This document shows, piece after piece, positions 25,971-35,680 of a stretch of 64,000 bases of DNA (the stretch's first letter is position 1; each line of letters opens with the position of its first letter). The notes beneath the pieces are model-generated. The model made no database searches. It worked only from the letters and a program-made list of their open reading frames with translations, and was not told the DNA's origin. Position numbers and translations under genes: made by a program. The DNA comes from CAZRZN01 sp964604565 (GTDB taxonomy: Bacteria; Pseudomonadota; Alphaproteobacteria; Rhodobacterales; Rhodobacteraceae), in the NCBI GenBank assembly GCA_964604565.1, contig CAZRZN010000001.1:1-64000 (forward strand). Reading direction: 5' to 3'.

Positions 25971-27134
25971 TCACCCCTCGCCAAGACGGTTGAGCAGCGC
26001 GGCCTTGTCAAGCGTGAACCCGGAGTCGATCCATAGCGTCTCTGCACGTTTCAGTGCATCGCCTAGATACGGCCCTTGATACCCGGGCATCAAGTCCTTG
26101 GCTTTCAGTGGAAACCGCGCCTGCGCACCGGCGTCGACCTCTTCGGACAGGCCGGATGGCAACGGACCGCCAAGGCTGGCCGCCCGCAAGCCAGCGGCGG
26201 TCAACCCGACCGTCGCCCCGTGGCGGTAGGCGATGGCCCCGGGTTTCTCGGAGGTTGCCATCAACGCGCGATACAGGGACAGACGCCTCTGATTCGCCTT
26301 GGACAGGCGCAGGGCCGCGCCGTCTTCGCACCCGATGGCCGCCATGCGGGCCATCGGATCCACGGAGAGTTCCAGTTGCGCCTCATGCAGAAGATAGGGA
26401 CCGAGGGCATGAACAGAGGTGCCCGGCAACACGCGGGCCAGCACACCGATCTGGTCCATCACGCAGACCGCCATCAGGGGATCCGGCGCACTGAACAGCT
26501 TGATCAGTTCCGCCCCCACGCGTTCCCGCGAGAGTTGATCCAGACCATCCTGACAGGCTGCGATCGCTGACAGCGCCTCTGCATCCATGCCCTGCGCGGG
26601 ATCGCCATACCATGCCGTGAAGCGGAAAAACCGAAGGATGCGCAGATAATCCTCCCGGATGCGCGTCTCCGCATCGAGGATGAACCGAAACCGCCGCGCT
26701 GCCAGATCGGGCAAGCCGCCCAGCGGATCGATCACCGTGCCGCGCCGGTCGGCATAAAGCGCGTTCATGGTGAAATCCCGGCGCACCGCGTCCGCATGCA
26801 GGTCATCGGCAAAACGAACGACAGCCCGCCGCCCATCCGTTTCGACATCTGCACGAAAGGTGGTGACCTCAAACCCCTCCCCGTGGGCGACCACCGTCAC
26901 CGTCCCGTGGTCGATCCCGGTCGGCACCACCTTCAGGCCCGCCGCCTTGGCAAGGTTCATCACCCGCAATGGCCGCGCATCGGTGGAGATATCGACATCG
27001 CTTACGGGCACACCCAAGAGGGCATTGCGCACGCAGCCACCCACCGCATAGGCCAGATGCCCCGCATCCTCCAACAGTCCCATGACGATCTGGGTGGCGT
27101 CTGCCTCCAGCCAGATGCCAGACACTCTGGTCAA
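25971..27134 (-). CDS. cca: CCA tRNA nucleotidyltransferase
   Basis: Adds or repairs the 3' CCA end of tRNAs. It is a 387-residue class II enzyme. The nucleotidyltransferase signature GGCVRNALLGVPVSDVDIST (32-51) has the two catalytic aspartates. RRDFTMNALYAD and the ERVGAELIKL motif of the second domain follow. The start is a TTG at 27134 overlapping the upstream stop as TTGA; the N-terminus from this codon matches the family. It is probably co-transcribed with the upstream Nudix gene. Confidence 0.94.
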   Translation of the reverse strand: MTRVSGIWLEADATQIVMGLLEDAGHLAYAVGGCVRNALLGVPVSDVDISTDARPLRVMNLAKAAGLKVVPTGIDHGTVTVVAHGEGFEVTTFRADVETDGRRAVVRFADDLHADAVRRDFTMNALYADRRGTVIDPLGGLPDLAARRFRFILDAETRIREDYLRILRFFRFTAWYGDPAQGMDAEALSAIAACQDGLDQLSRERVGAELIKLFSAPDPLMAVCVMDQIGVLARVLPGTSVHALGPYLLHEAQLELSVDPMARMAAIGCEDGAALRLSKANQRRLSLYRALMATSEKPGAIAYRHGATVGLTAAGLRAASLGGPLPSGLSEEVDAGAQARFPLKAKDLMPGYQGPYLGDALKRAETLWIDSGFTLDKAALLNRLGEG

Positions 27135-27733
27135 GGCTGCACCCGTTCGGCCAGCCCGCGAAGCATCCGCGCCGTCGCGCCCCAGATGTAATAGGGTCCG
27201 AAGGGAACGGTGTAATACAGGCGCCTCTGCCCCCGCCAGCGGCGTCCCTGCACCGAAAATCGCGTCAAATCAATCACATGCGAATAAGGCACCGTAAACA
27301 CTTCCTCGACTTCGCCAAGCTCCGGCACCGGCGTGAAATCACCCTTTATAAGTCCCAGAACGGGTGTGACACGAAAGCCGGTCACGGTTTCATGCGGCGG
27401 CAAGGTGCCAAGCACCTCCACCTGACCGGGTTCAAGCGCGACCTCTTCATGCGCTTCGCGCAAGGCGGCGGCGATCTCATCCCTGTCGCCGGGATCGACC
27501 TTGCCACCCGGAAAGGCGATCTGCCCCGGATGATGCTTCAATCGGCTGGAACGCTTTGTCAGGACAAGATCCAACCCTGCGGCCCCCTTCTGAAACGCGA
27601 TCAGAACCCCGGCATCGCGCAACTTGCGCCCTTCAGGCAGAGAGATATTGGCATTCAGATCAAAATCCGATGAGGCCACACCCTGAAAATGCGGCGCCTG
27701 ACGCAGCGCCGATTCCTGATCAGTCACCGTCAT
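27131..27733 (-). CDS. Nudix hydrolase, CoA pyrophosphatase-like
   Basis: A 200-residue Nudix protein of the NudL/YeaB (CoA diphosphatase) type. LTKRSSRLKHHPGQIAFPGGKVDPGDRD and the Nudix box AAALREAHEEVAL carry the metal-binding glutamates. The ATG at 27733 is used; a TTG at 27748 is less likely. It overlaps the hslO stop by 14 bp and cca by 4 bp, so hslO, this gene and cca form one operon. Confidence 0.92.
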   Translation of the reverse strand: MTVTDQESALRQAPHFQGVASSDFDLNANISLPEGRKLRDAGVLIAFQKGAAGLDLVLTKRSSRLKHHPGQIAFPGGKVDPGDRDEIAAALREAHEEVALEPGQVEVLGTLPPHETVTGFRVTPVLGLIKGDFTPVPELGEVEEVFTVPYSHVIDLTRFSVQGRRWRGQRRLYYTVPFGPYYIWGATARMLRGLAERVQP

Positions 27734-28703
27734 CGGCGTCGAAGCCAACGGTCGACGGGTCCAGATCGTAATGCGCGCCGCAGAACTGGCAATCTGCTGT
27801 CACCCGGCCATCGTCCGTCGTCATCTTTTCGATGTCACGGGCCGAATAGATCGACAGGCTCTGGCGCACCCGATCCTCCGAACAGCTGCACCCGAAGCGG
27901 ACCGGCTGGCTGTCGAAGACCCGCGGCGATTCCTCATGGAACAGGCGCAACAAAAGCTCTGTCGGGGGAACGCTGGGACCGATCAATTCCAGCTGCTCGA
28001 CCGTGCGCAGATGGCTGTTGACGCGGTTCCAGTTTTCTTCGCTGTCGCCCTCGACCAAATCCTCGGCCGTCAGCAGCCCCGCCTCGCCCGATCCGCCATC
28101 GGTGGCAAATGGCGACGCCTTCGGCATATGTTGCAGCATCATGCCGCCAGCTCGCCAATGTTCCGGCGCGCCGCCCTCTGTCGAACGGTCATAGGACAGC
28201 GCAAAGGTCGTGGGGAGCTGTTCGGACTGCGCGAAATAGGCGGCGGCACAATCCGACAAGCTGTCGCCCGCGATTGGCGTGATGCCCTGATAGGGCTGCA
28301 TGCCCTCGCCCTGATTGATGATAATGGCGAAATAGCCGGACCCCAACTGCTGAAAGGGCGGCTCGTCGGTGATGCGGTCGCGGTCAAAGCTTGCGTAGGC
28401 ACGGATGCGCGCGGGCTGGCCGGGTTCCTGCGGACCGTAGTAATCGGTTGCGATCATGCGGACGGGTCCGTTGGTCTGCACCTGAAGGGACAGTTTCCAA
28501 CGCAGTTTGATCGTTTGTCCGATCAGCGCCGTTAGCAGCGTCATCTCTGCGACCAGCGCCTCGACCGAGGCCGGGTAATCATGTTGTTTCAGAACGCCCG
28601 ATAGCACGCCGTCAAGGCGTGCCACCCGCCCGCGCATGTCCGAACGCTCAAGCTGAAAGGGAAGGACTGTATCGTCCCAAGCGAGTTTATTGCCGATGCT
28701 CAT
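27720..28703 (-). CDS. hslO: Redox-regulated chaperone Hsp33
   Basis: Cytoplasmic holdase chaperone switched on by oxidation; 327 residues. The C-terminal zinc-binding cysteines are present as CSC (near 268) and CQFC (near 302). ATG at 28703 is preceded by AAGGA at normal spacing. The frame remains open about 465 bp further upstream, but that part is antisense to the divergent Nudix gene. Confidence 0.95.
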   Translation of the reverse strand: MSIGNKLAWDDTVLPFQLERSDMRGRVARLDGVLSGVLKQHDYPASVEALVAEMTLLTALIGQTIKLRWKLSLQVQTNGPVRMIATDYYGPQEPGQPARIRAYASFDRDRITDEPPFQQLGSGYFAIIINQGEGMQPYQGITPIAGDSLSDCAAAYFAQSEQLPTTFALSYDRSTEGGAPEHWRAGGMMLQHMPKASPFATDGGSGEAGLLTAEDLVEGDSEENWNRVNSHLRTVEQLELIGPSVPPTELLLRLFHEESPRVFDSQPVRFGCSCSEDRVRQSLSIYSARDIEKMTTDDGRVTADCQFCGAHYDLDPSTVGFDADDGD

Positions 28704-28781
28704 GGGGTTTCCTTGTGTGCCTGCGGGTGGCATATCGCGATGATATAAGATGAATGGACCGCGACGCAAAGGGGGCTGCGC

Positions 28782-29228
28782 ATGACACCGAGAGTCGGCA
28801 GACCGCCGCAGACCGGACAGCGTTACCGGTTGCGAGCCGGGGTTTACGCAATCCTGCCCCGGAACGGAAAGCTTTTGCTGACCCATCAGGCCGAACCGAC
28901 GCCCGAGGTCCAGCTGCCCGGTGGCGGCATCGATCCCGGGGAAAACCCGCTGCCCGCTTTGTATCGCGAAGTGATGGAAGAAACGGGCTGGCTGATTACC
29001 CGTCCTCGTCGGTTGGGTGCCTTTCGAAGATTCACTTTCATGCCCGAATACGATCTCTGGGCGGAAAAGCTTTGTATCATCTACACGGCCGAACCGGTGC
29101 GGCCGCATGGCCCGCCAACAGAAAAGGGGCATGTCGCCCTTTGGCGAACGGCGCAGGACGCTGTCCACGACCTCGGCAATCCGGGTGATCGCGAATTCGT
29201 CCGCCGATGGGCTCCGATACGATTCTGA
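28782..29228 (+). CDS. Nudix hydrolase
   Basis: A 148-residue Nudix enzyme. The box GGGIDPGENPLPALYREVMEETGW (residues 47-70) is a full match to GX5EX7REUXEEXGU. The N-terminal RAGVYAILPRNGKLLL is typical of the fold. The substrate is unknown. AAAGGGGG lies upstream of the ATG. It is divergent from hslO and converges with the response-regulator phosphatase gene, 2 bp between the stops. Confidence 0.92.
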   Translation: MTPRVGRPPQTGQRYRLRAGVYAILPRNGKLLLTHQAEPTPEVQLPGGGIDPGENPLPALYREVMEETGWLITRPRRLGAFRRFTFMPEYDLWAEKLCIIYTAEPVRPHGPPTEKGHVALWRTAQDAVHDLGNPGDREFVRRWAPIRF

Positions 29229-29230
29229 CG

Positions 29231-30529
29231 CTATCCGGCGTTGCCCGGCCTTCGGTTCCGTCTGTCGAGAATATCATATTCGAGCAAGGCGGCTGACACG
29301 TCGTCACCCAGTTTTTCCGGATTCTGCATGATCGTCGTGAGACGCCAGAACATATCCTCCATCAGGTCCGGTCCAGTGCTGGCACGGGCACTTTCACGGA
29401 AGATTTCCACTAGCCCTTCTTCACCCAGCATCGTTCCATCCTTTAGGACCGCCTCTGTGAACCCGTCGGAATAAAGCAGAAGAAGATCCCCGGAGGACAG
29501 CGTGAAACTGTACTGATCGTAGGTGGCGTTCTCAACAAGGCCGATCGGCAAGCCACCGTCGCCAATGAACTCATGACTGCCATCGGGTCGCAGCAGCAAG
29601 GCAGGGGAATGGCCGGCCTGCACCATCCGCATGACGCCAGAGGTCAGATCGGCGACGACATAGGCCATTGTCAGATATTCATCGGCGCCCGGGTCCGCCG
29701 AAAGACGTTGGTTCAAAAGCCGCGCCGTTTCAGCCGGTTCGATCATGGCATAGAACCGGTCGAACCTTCGTTGCAGCGCGATGTTCTGTTCGGGAAAACT
29801 GCTGGAAAGATAGCCAGCGACCCGCGCCGTCACCATCGCGGAGGTGATACCGTGACCGGAGACGTCGATACTATACAATCCCAACCGCCCATGACCCGGT
29901 TTGAACATGCCGACAAGATCGCCGCCCACATGGCCGCATGGTCGCAGCAACAGACTGACGCGCGAGGTCTGGATTTCACAGACTCGTTGGGGGATCAGGG
30001 ATTCCTGGATCTTTCGCGCCTGCCGCAGATCATTGTCGATCGCAGAATGGATCCCGCGCAATTCGGCAAGTGCCTCGGAAATCTGGCGGTTCTTTTCCGA
30101 CAACTGCCGTTCCATCGATACCACACGTTCCCCGGCGTTTATCCGCGCGCGCAGCTCATGCGCGTTCACCGGTTTCGTGAGGAAATCGTCGGCCCCCGCC
30201 CCCAGACCCTCAGCGATGTCATTCGTCTCGCTCTTGGAGGTGAGAAGAATGAAATACCCGTAACGATCGCTGGGCAAGTCACGGAACTGGCGACAGAAAT
30301 CCAGGCCGTTCATCCCGGGCATGATCCAGTCAGACAACACCAGATCCGGGGGGTGCGCCTGACAGATCTCCAGCGCGGAGGCGCCGGAATCGGCGGTCAG
30401 GACCTCGAAACCCCAGCGTTGCATCATGATGCTGAGCATCCTGAGTTGCGCGCGACTGTCATCCACCAGAAGAACGCGCTGGATCGCACCGGTCAATTGC
30501 ACCCCGCTGTCGATTTTCTGGGTCTGCAC
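29231..30529 (-). CDS. Response regulator with PP2C (SpoIIE/RsbU-type) phosphatase domain
   Basis: A 432-residue two-domain signalling protein. Receiver domain 16-130 has the acidic pair Asp23/Asp24, phospho-acceptor Asp67 (LVLSDWIMPG) and Lys119 (FLTKP). A coiled linker spans about 135-175. A PP2C-type serine phosphatase domain spans about 195-425, with CGHVGGDLVGMF, DVSGHG and SDGFTEA metal-binding aspartates. The start is GTG at 30529 with GGAAGGA upstream. A divergent gene 175 bp away encodes an HPt protein, its likely phosphodonor or partner. Confidence 0.94.
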   Translation of the reverse strand: MQTQKIDSGVQLTGAIQRVLLVDDSRAQLRMLSIMMQRWGFEVLTADSGASALEICQAHPPDLVLSDWIMPGMNGLDFCRQFRDLPSDRYGYFILLTSKSETNDIAEGLGAGADDFLTKPVNAHELRARINAGERVVSMERQLSEKNRQISEALAELRGIHSAIDNDLRQARKIQESLIPQRVCEIQTSRVSLLLRPCGHVGGDLVGMFKPGHGRLGLYSIDVSGHGITSAMVTARVAGYLSSSFPEQNIALQRRFDRFYAMIEPAETARLLNQRLSADPGADEYLTMAYVVADLTSGVMRMVQAGHSPALLLRPDGSHEFIGDGGLPIGLVENATYDQYSFTLSSGDLLLLYSDGFTEAVLKDGTMLGEEGLVEIFRESARASTGPDLMEDMFWRLTTIMQNPEKLGDDVSAALLEYDILDRRNRRPGNAG

Positions 30530-30704
30530 GACGCTTCCTTCCAGCGATGGACCTGTGACACTGCTCTCAAGGGACCCCTAGCGCGACATCTTTAACGGGG
30601 ACTGAAAGGTAAAATGCCATCAAACCCGGCCCGATCGTAGGACAAGTCGAAAGGCCGCATTTACCCCAAGACGTTAAGAACAATCACGTAGAGGGAGTTT
30701 CGGC

Positions 30705-31040
30705 ATGATTGACTGGTCACGTGTAGAAGAACTGCTGGAGGAAATCGGCGCCGAAGATTTCGGCGAGGTGGTGGAGATGTTTCTCGACGAGGTAGAAACC
30801 GTCATCGTGCAACTGGAAAATGATCCAGACAATTTTTCGAATGCCGAGGAACAAATGCATTTTCTCAAGGGCGCCGCGCTGAATCTGGGATTCCTGTCGC
30901 TGGCGCAACTCTGCCAGAAAGGCGAGACATCCGCCGCCTCCGGTCACCCGGGGACTGTCAGCGCCGCAGAGGTCCGCACCATTTTTGAACTGTCGCGCAG
31001 CCGTTTCGAAAAGGATCTGCCAGACCGTCTCGCCGCCTGA
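30705..31040 (+). CDS. HPt (histidine phosphotransfer) domain protein
   Basis: A 111-residue single-domain phosphotransfer protein. The motif HFLKGAALNLGF has the phosphorylatable His52. The rest is predicted helical, as in the four-helix HPt fold. A GGGAG lies upstream of the ATG. It is divergent from the receiver-PP2C gene, which suggests a phosphorelay: kinase to HPt to receiver, controlling the phosphatase. No anti-sigma or anti-anti-sigma gene is nearby. Confidence 0.9.
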   Translation: MIDWSRVEELLEEIGAEDFGEVVEMFLDEVETVIVQLENDPDNFSNAEEQMHFLKGAALNLGFLSLAQLCQKGETSAASGHPGTVSAAEVRTIFELSRSRFEKDLPDRLAA

Positions 31041-31052
31041 CAGCGGATCCGC

Positions 31053-31868
31053 TCAAATCCTTCGGTGCAGGTCGGCCAGATCGGCTGGCAGGCCGTCGGC
31101 GAAGGCGCCACGCCGCAGGCGGCGCATTCCCTCTATCCAGCGATCCATGTCCGCCGCACGGCGCTGAAAAAACGACTCCGCTTCGGGATGTGGCAAGATC
31201 AGGAAACGACCTTGCCGAACGCCTTTCAGAATGACGTCTGCAACCTGTTCAGGCGTAAGCACACGGTCATGCGGCCGGTCATCTGGCGCCGCCTCGGCAT
31301 AGCCCAGAAGGGGCGTCGCGACATACAAGGGGCAGACCACGGACACATGGATTCCTTCGTCGCCATGTTCAATTGCGAGGGACTGGGCCAGACTGACGGC
31401 GGCATGTTTGCTGGCCGAATAGGGAGCATCGCCAATCTGGCTCAACAGGCCGGCAGCGGAGGCGACATTGATCAGCCAACCGGCACCCCGCGCGCGCATA
31501 CCGGGTAGGACCAGTCGCGACGCCCGAAGATGCGCCATCACATGGACGTCCCAACTGTCCTGCCACTGGTCGTCCGACGCAGTGCAAGGCCCCTCCATCG
31601 CGCCCACGGCAAAACCCGCGTTCGAAATCAGCATGTCGATCCCGCCCAGCGCGCCCTCTGCCGCCGCGACCATCCCGGCGATCTGCTGGGTGTCCCGGAG
31701 ATCCGCCGGGGCGGATACCGCATCCAAGTTTGACGCAAGGTCGTGCAGACGGTCCGCATCTATATCACTCAGGCACAGTTTCGCACCTGCGGCCGACAGT
31801 CTTTCGGCCAGCGCGCGTCCGATGCCCTGCGCCGCACCCGTCAACAGAACCCGTTTGCCCGACAGCAT
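31053..31868 (-). CDS. Short-chain dehydrogenase/reductase (SDR)
   Basis: A 271-residue classical SDR. The cofactor motif TGAAQGIG is at residues 10-17, NAG near 83, catalytic Ser in NVASAAG and YSASK near 155-159. SDIDAD at the end of the second strand favours NAD. The substrate is unknown. Its ATG overlaps the ilvA stop (TGATG), so it is translationally coupled to ilvA. Confidence 0.92.
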   Translation of the reverse strand: MLSGKRVLLTGAAQGIGRALAERLSAAGAKLCLSDIDADRLHDLASNLDAVSAPADLRDTQQIAGMVAAAEGALGGIDMLISNAGFAVGAMEGPCTASDDQWQDSWDVHVMAHLRASRLVLPGMRARGAGWLINVASAAGLLSQIGDAPYSASKHAAVSLAQSLAIEHGDEGIHVSVVCPLYVATPLLGYAEAAPDDRPHDRVLTPEQVADVILKGVRQGRFLILPHPEAESFFQRRAADMDRWIEGMRRLRRGAFADGLPADLADLHRRI

Positions 31869-33094
31869 CAGATCAGGAACTGCGCCAGGATCTCATCCTC
31901 CGTGATGTCCTGGTAAGTGAACCCGTGGGTGTCGAGCTGCGCAAAGAGTTGCTGGAAATTCTCCGGCGCGGTGGTTTCGATCCCGATCAGGACGGAGCCG
32001 AAGTTGCGCGCCGATTTCTTGAGATACTCAAACCGGGCGATGTCATCTTCCGGCCCCAGAAATCCAAGGAAATCCTTCAACGCACCGGGGCGTTGAGGCA
32101 GGCGCAGGATGAAATACTTTTTGACGCCAGAATATCTCTGGGCCCGTTCCTTGACCTCTGGCAGGCGTTCAAAATCGAAATTTCCCCCGGTTGTCACGCA
32201 GACAACCGTGCGGCCCGCGATCCCCTGACCCAGATCCTTCAGCGCGTCGACGGACAGGGCACCGGCAGGTTCCAGCACGATCCCCTCGACATTCAGCATT
32301 TCGAGGATGGTCAGGCACAACCGGTCCTCGTCGATGGTCAGTGTATTGGCAAGGCCCACGCCCTTGAGCCGCTCGAACGTGCGCGCACCTATCCGCGCCA
32401 CGGCGGCCCCGTCGGCAAAGGTGTTCACGGACGGCAGGGACACCGGCTGCCCGGCCTGCAACGCCGCACGCAGGGACGCACCCCCGGCCGGCTCGACAAA
32501 AGTATATTGCGCCTTCGTTCCGAAATAGCTCCGCATACCGGCGGACAGTCCGCCGCCACCGACAGGAACCACGATATGATCAGGAGTGCCGCCCAGTTGC
32601 TGTTCGATCTCCACAGCGACAGAGGCCTGTCCTTCGATCACGTCCTCATCGTCGAAGGGTGACAGGAAATGACCGCCCTGCTCTGCGCAAAAGGCCTGAG
32701 CGGCCTTCAGGCAATCGTCGAAGTAGTCGCCGATCATCCGGATTTCGATCGTGTCGCCACCGAAAATGCGAGTCTTCTGGATCTTTTGTTGCGGCGTTGT
32801 CACCGGCATGAAGATCACGCCTTTGACGTCAAAGTGTCGGCACATGAAGGCAACGCCCTGCGCGTGATTGCCGGCCGAGGCGCAAACGAACAGTTTTTCA
32901 TCCGAGGCCTTGCGCATGGCGTTGAATGCGCCGCGCAGTTTGTAACTGCGCACGGGGCTCAGATCCTCGCGCTTCAGCAGGATCTCGGCGCCAAAGCGGT
33001 CGGACAGATGGGCATTGCGCAAAAGCGGCGTTGGCGGGAATACGGCGCGCATGGCTTCTTCGGCGGCGCGGGCCTGTTGGATGAAGTCACTCAT
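31868..33094 (-). CDS. ilvA: Threonine ammonia-lyase (threonine deaminase)
   Basis: A PLP enzyme that converts threonine to 2-oxobutanoate, the first step of isoleucine synthesis. It is 408 residues. The PLP lysine is Lys52 in SPVRSYKLRGA, and the phosphate-binding loop is PVGGGGLSAG. A single C-terminal ACT-like regulatory segment covers about 330-408 (YFILRLPQRPGALKDFL). ATG at 33094 gives the family N-terminus MSDFIQQARAA; the frame extends 21 codons upstream without support. Confidence 0.94.
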   Translation of the reverse strand: MSDFIQQARAAEEAMRAVFPPTPLLRNAHLSDRFGAEILLKREDLSPVRSYKLRGAFNAMRKASDEKLFVCASAGNHAQGVAFMCRHFDVKGVIFMPVTTPQQKIQKTRIFGGDTIEIRMIGDYFDDCLKAAQAFCAEQGGHFLSPFDDEDVIEGQASVAVEIEQQLGGTPDHIVVPVGGGGLSAGMRSYFGTKAQYTFVEPAGGASLRAALQAGQPVSLPSVNTFADGAAVARIGARTFERLKGVGLANTLTIDEDRLCLTILEMLNVEGIVLEPAGALSVDALKDLGQGIAGRTVVCVTTGGNFDFERLPEVKERAQRYSGVKKYFILRLPQRPGALKDFLGFLGPEDDIARFEYLKKSARNFGSVLIGIETTAPENFQQLFAQLDTHGFTYQDITEDEILAQFLI

Positions 33095-33131
33095 GCCATC
33101 AGAAGTGGCGTAAGCACCGCGCGCGCGCAAG

Positions 33132-33890
33132 TCAGTCAATGCTGCGTTTCTCGACACAGATCCCGTAAAGGGATGTCAGGACGGACGAACCGACCATCGT
33201 GGCCAGCCAGCCGAAGGCAAGACCGTAGACAAGGCCAAACGCCGAATTGCCATCCGGAACAAGGATCAGCGGGATCTGGAGCAGCACGATGAACCCGACG
33301 CTGACAAGACACAGGCCAAGGATGGCCCGTTGTTCCGACCCGGTTGCCGTCCATGCCTGCCGAAGCGTCATCTTGCGGTCCACGGCCCCCGCGGGGAGGA
33401 TCACGCCCAGTCTGAGAAAGATGTAGAATCCCACAACCACCGTCACCAGAAGCAGCGCGATGGTCGCGGCCGGGACGATCGTCATGAAGACGCCCGCCGG
33501 TATCGCCACGATCAACATCGCGATCAGCACCAGCAGACCCAGCATCACCGACCGTCCAAAATAGCCCAGCACCAGATCGCCTCGTAGCGGCGGCAGCCAG
33601 CCAGCGGTAAATTCTTCGGTCAGAACGTACCGGTGCCAGGCGACGGCGATCCAAAGGCTTGCCACGAGACTGGCGATCTGGAGCAGCAGAAAGATCCCGT
33701 ATTGCGCCGGTTCGACCTGCGGCAGGTCACCGCCCAACCCGGAAGGCACGGAAACCAGATCAGGATTGACGAAAAGGTAGAGTTGCGCGGCAAGATGGGC
33801 ACAATAGGGGACCAGAGACAGCCGCAACGCAACGGGGAGATTGCGAAACACCAGGCCGGCGGAATGGGTAAAAATCTGCCAGCCGCGCAT
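33132..33890 (-). CDS. Integral membrane protein, function unknown
   Basis: A 252-residue protein with about six hydrophobic helices, including the long runs MLGLLVLIAMLIVAIPAGVF and TIALLLVTVVVGFYIFLRLG. The pattern IFTHSAGLVFRNLPVALRLSL followed by two helices resembles uncharacterised YciC-like or glycerophosphoryl-diester membrane domains, but this is weak. ATG at 33890 is the first plausible start; further upstream the frame is antisense to argG. Confidence 0.8.
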   Translation of the reverse strand: MRGWQIFTHSAGLVFRNLPVALRLSLVPYCAHLAAQLYLFVNPDLVSVPSGLGGDLPQVEPAQYGIFLLLQIASLVASLWIAVAWHRYVLTEEFTAGWLPPLRGDLVLGYFGRSVMLGLLVLIAMLIVAIPAGVFMTIVPAATIALLLVTVVVGFYIFLRLGVILPAGAVDRKMTLRQAWTATGSEQRAILGLCLVSVGFIVLLQIPLILVPDGNSAFGLVYGLAFGWLATMVGSSVLTSLYGICVEKRSID

Positions 33891-34010
33891 TGTCTGCTCC
33901 CCGATTTGCTGATCAATGGCTATCAGGTTCCGCCCCCGCGTCAACGGCTGCGCCTTGCCGAAGCGCCGAAAACCGGCTAACCCGCGCGCCGTATCAGAGA
34001 GGACCCACCA

Positions 34011-35237
34011 ATGAATGCCCCCAAGAAAGTTGTCCTCGCCTACTCCGGCGGTCTCGACACTTCGATCATCCTGAAATGGCTGCAGACGGAATATGGCTGC
34101 GAGGTGGTGACCTTCACGGCCGACCTTGGCCAGGGTGAAGAGTTGGAGCCCGCCCGCGAAAAGGCCCTGATGCTGGGGATCGCCCCCGAAAACATCTATA
34201 TCGAGGACGTGCGCGAGGAATTCGTTTCCGACTTCGTCTTTCCGATGTTCCGTGCCAATGCGGTCTATGAGGGGCTTTACCTCTTGGGGACCTCCATCGC
34301 GCGCCCGCTGATCTCCAAGCGCCTCGTCGAAATCGCCGAGGAAACCGGGGCCGACGCTGTCGCGCATGGCGCGACCGGCAAAGGCAACGATCAGGTGCGG
34401 TTCGAACTCAGCGCCGCGGCTCTGAACCCGGACATCAAGGTGATTGCGCCTTGGCGGGAATGGGATCTGAACTCGCGCACCTCGCTGCTGGAATTCGCAG
34501 AGCAGAACCAGATCCCGATCGCCAAGGACAAGCGGGGCGAGGCGCCCTTTTCCGTCGACGCCAATCTCCTGCACACGTCCTCGGAGGGCAAGGTCCTGGA
34601 GGATCCCGCCGTCGAGGCCCCCGATTACGTCTATCAACGCAGCGTCCACCCTGAAGACGCGCCGGATACCCCCGAACACATCGAAATCACCTTTGAAAAG
34701 GGCGATCCCGTTGCCATCAATGGCGAAGCGATGAGCCCCGCGACACTGTTGACCAAACTCAATGAATATGGCGGAAGGCATGGGATCGGGCGGCTTGATC
34801 TGGTCGAAGGACGCTTTGTCGGCATGAAATCTCGCGGGATCTACGAAACCCCGGGCGGCACGCTGCTGCTGGAGGCGCATCGCGGGATCGAACAGATCAC
34901 GCTTGACCGGGGCGCTGCGCATCTCAAGGACGAACTGATGCCGCGCTACGCCGAACTGATCTACAACGGCTTCTGGTTCTCGCCAGAGCGCGAAATGCTG
35001 CAAGCGGCGATAGACGCCAGTCAGGCCCATGTGACCGGCACAGTAAAGCTGAAGCTTTACAAAGGCCTAGCCAGGACTGTCGGTCGCTGGTCTGATCATT
35101 CGCTCTATTCCGAAGCGCATGTCACTTTCGAGGATGACGCCGGCGCCTACGATCAAAAGGATGCGGCAGGCTTTATTCAGCTCAATGCGCTGCGCCTGCG
35201 CCTTCTGGCGGCGCGCAAACGGCGACTGGGTCAATAA
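34011..35237 (+). CDS. argG: Argininosuccinate synthase
   Basis: Joins citrulline and aspartate in arginine synthesis using ATP; 408 residues. The N-type ATP pyrophosphatase motif AYSGGLDTS is at 10-18, with GATGKGNDQVRFE near 120-133, which contacts the substrates. GAGGA precedes the ATG at 34011. It is divergent from the membrane protein gene at 33890, with 120 bp between them. Confidence 0.97.
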   Translation: MNAPKKVVLAYSGGLDTSIILKWLQTEYGCEVVTFTADLGQGEELEPAREKALMLGIAPENIYIEDVREEFVSDFVFPMFRANAVYEGLYLLGTSIARPLISKRLVEIAEETGADAVAHGATGKGNDQVRFELSAAALNPDIKVIAPWREWDLNSRTSLLEFAEQNQIPIAKDKRGEAPFSVDANLLHTSSEGKVLEDPAVEAPDYVYQRSVHPEDAPDTPEHIEITFEKGDPVAINGEAMSPATLLTKLNEYGGRHGIGRLDLVEGRFVGMKSRGIYETPGGTLLLEAHRGIEQITLDRGAAHLKDELMPRYAELIYNGFWFSPEREMLQAAIDASQAHVTGTVKLKLYKGLARTVGRWSDHSLYSEAHVTFEDDAGAYDQKDAAGFIQLNALRLRLLAARKRRLGQ

Positions 35238-35680
35238 CGCGACAAGACAGCGCGGCAGGGGAATAGGTCATGCCGCGCAGGTCACACCCCAGACATACAC
35301 GCGGCAGATCCGATGGCCTTTCGGTTTTGCCAAAGGGCCAACCTGTCGGCTTGGGCCAATCTGTCTGACGCCAAAACAGTAGTCAAAATGTGCCGCGGAC
35401 ATTCTCCCTTGTGCCGTGATCTTTGCGCCGCATGCGGTGACTTGGATCGGCATGGCAACCGGCTCCATTCGTCCATTTCCTCACCGGGGCACACTTTCGT
35501 TTCCTGAACCGGTGTTCTTTCTCTTGCCATGCCACGGATACAAACGCGGCCCGCCATCGATAGAACCCTGGACAGGAGAACCGTTCATTTCAAACGGCTT
35601 TCACCATCCAGTGAGCGGAGCGCACAGGGCATTGCCAGACGGCGAGCGCGGAGTCACCTTCTGTCGAAAGGAGTTTTTCA
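35238..35680. other. 443-bp gene-free stretch between argG and msrA
   Basis: No convincing coding sequence, RNA gene or strong terminator was found. An imperfect inverted repeat at 35314-35340 (TGGCCTTT/AAAGGGCCA, one bulge) may be a weak argG terminator. The last 20 bases hold the msrA ribosome site AAAGGAG. Short open frames here lack a ribosome site and recognisable protein character. Confidence 0.6.

Noticed and set aside
33891..35030. Long N-terminal extension of the membrane protein frame (to 632 codons)
   Set aside because: It is entirely antisense to argG and has no domain-like features; the ATG at 33890 begins the hydrophobic protein.
35282..35557. 91-codon minus-strand frame in the argG-msrA gap
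   Set aside because: No ribosome site, unusual Arg/Cys-rich composition and no recognised motif.
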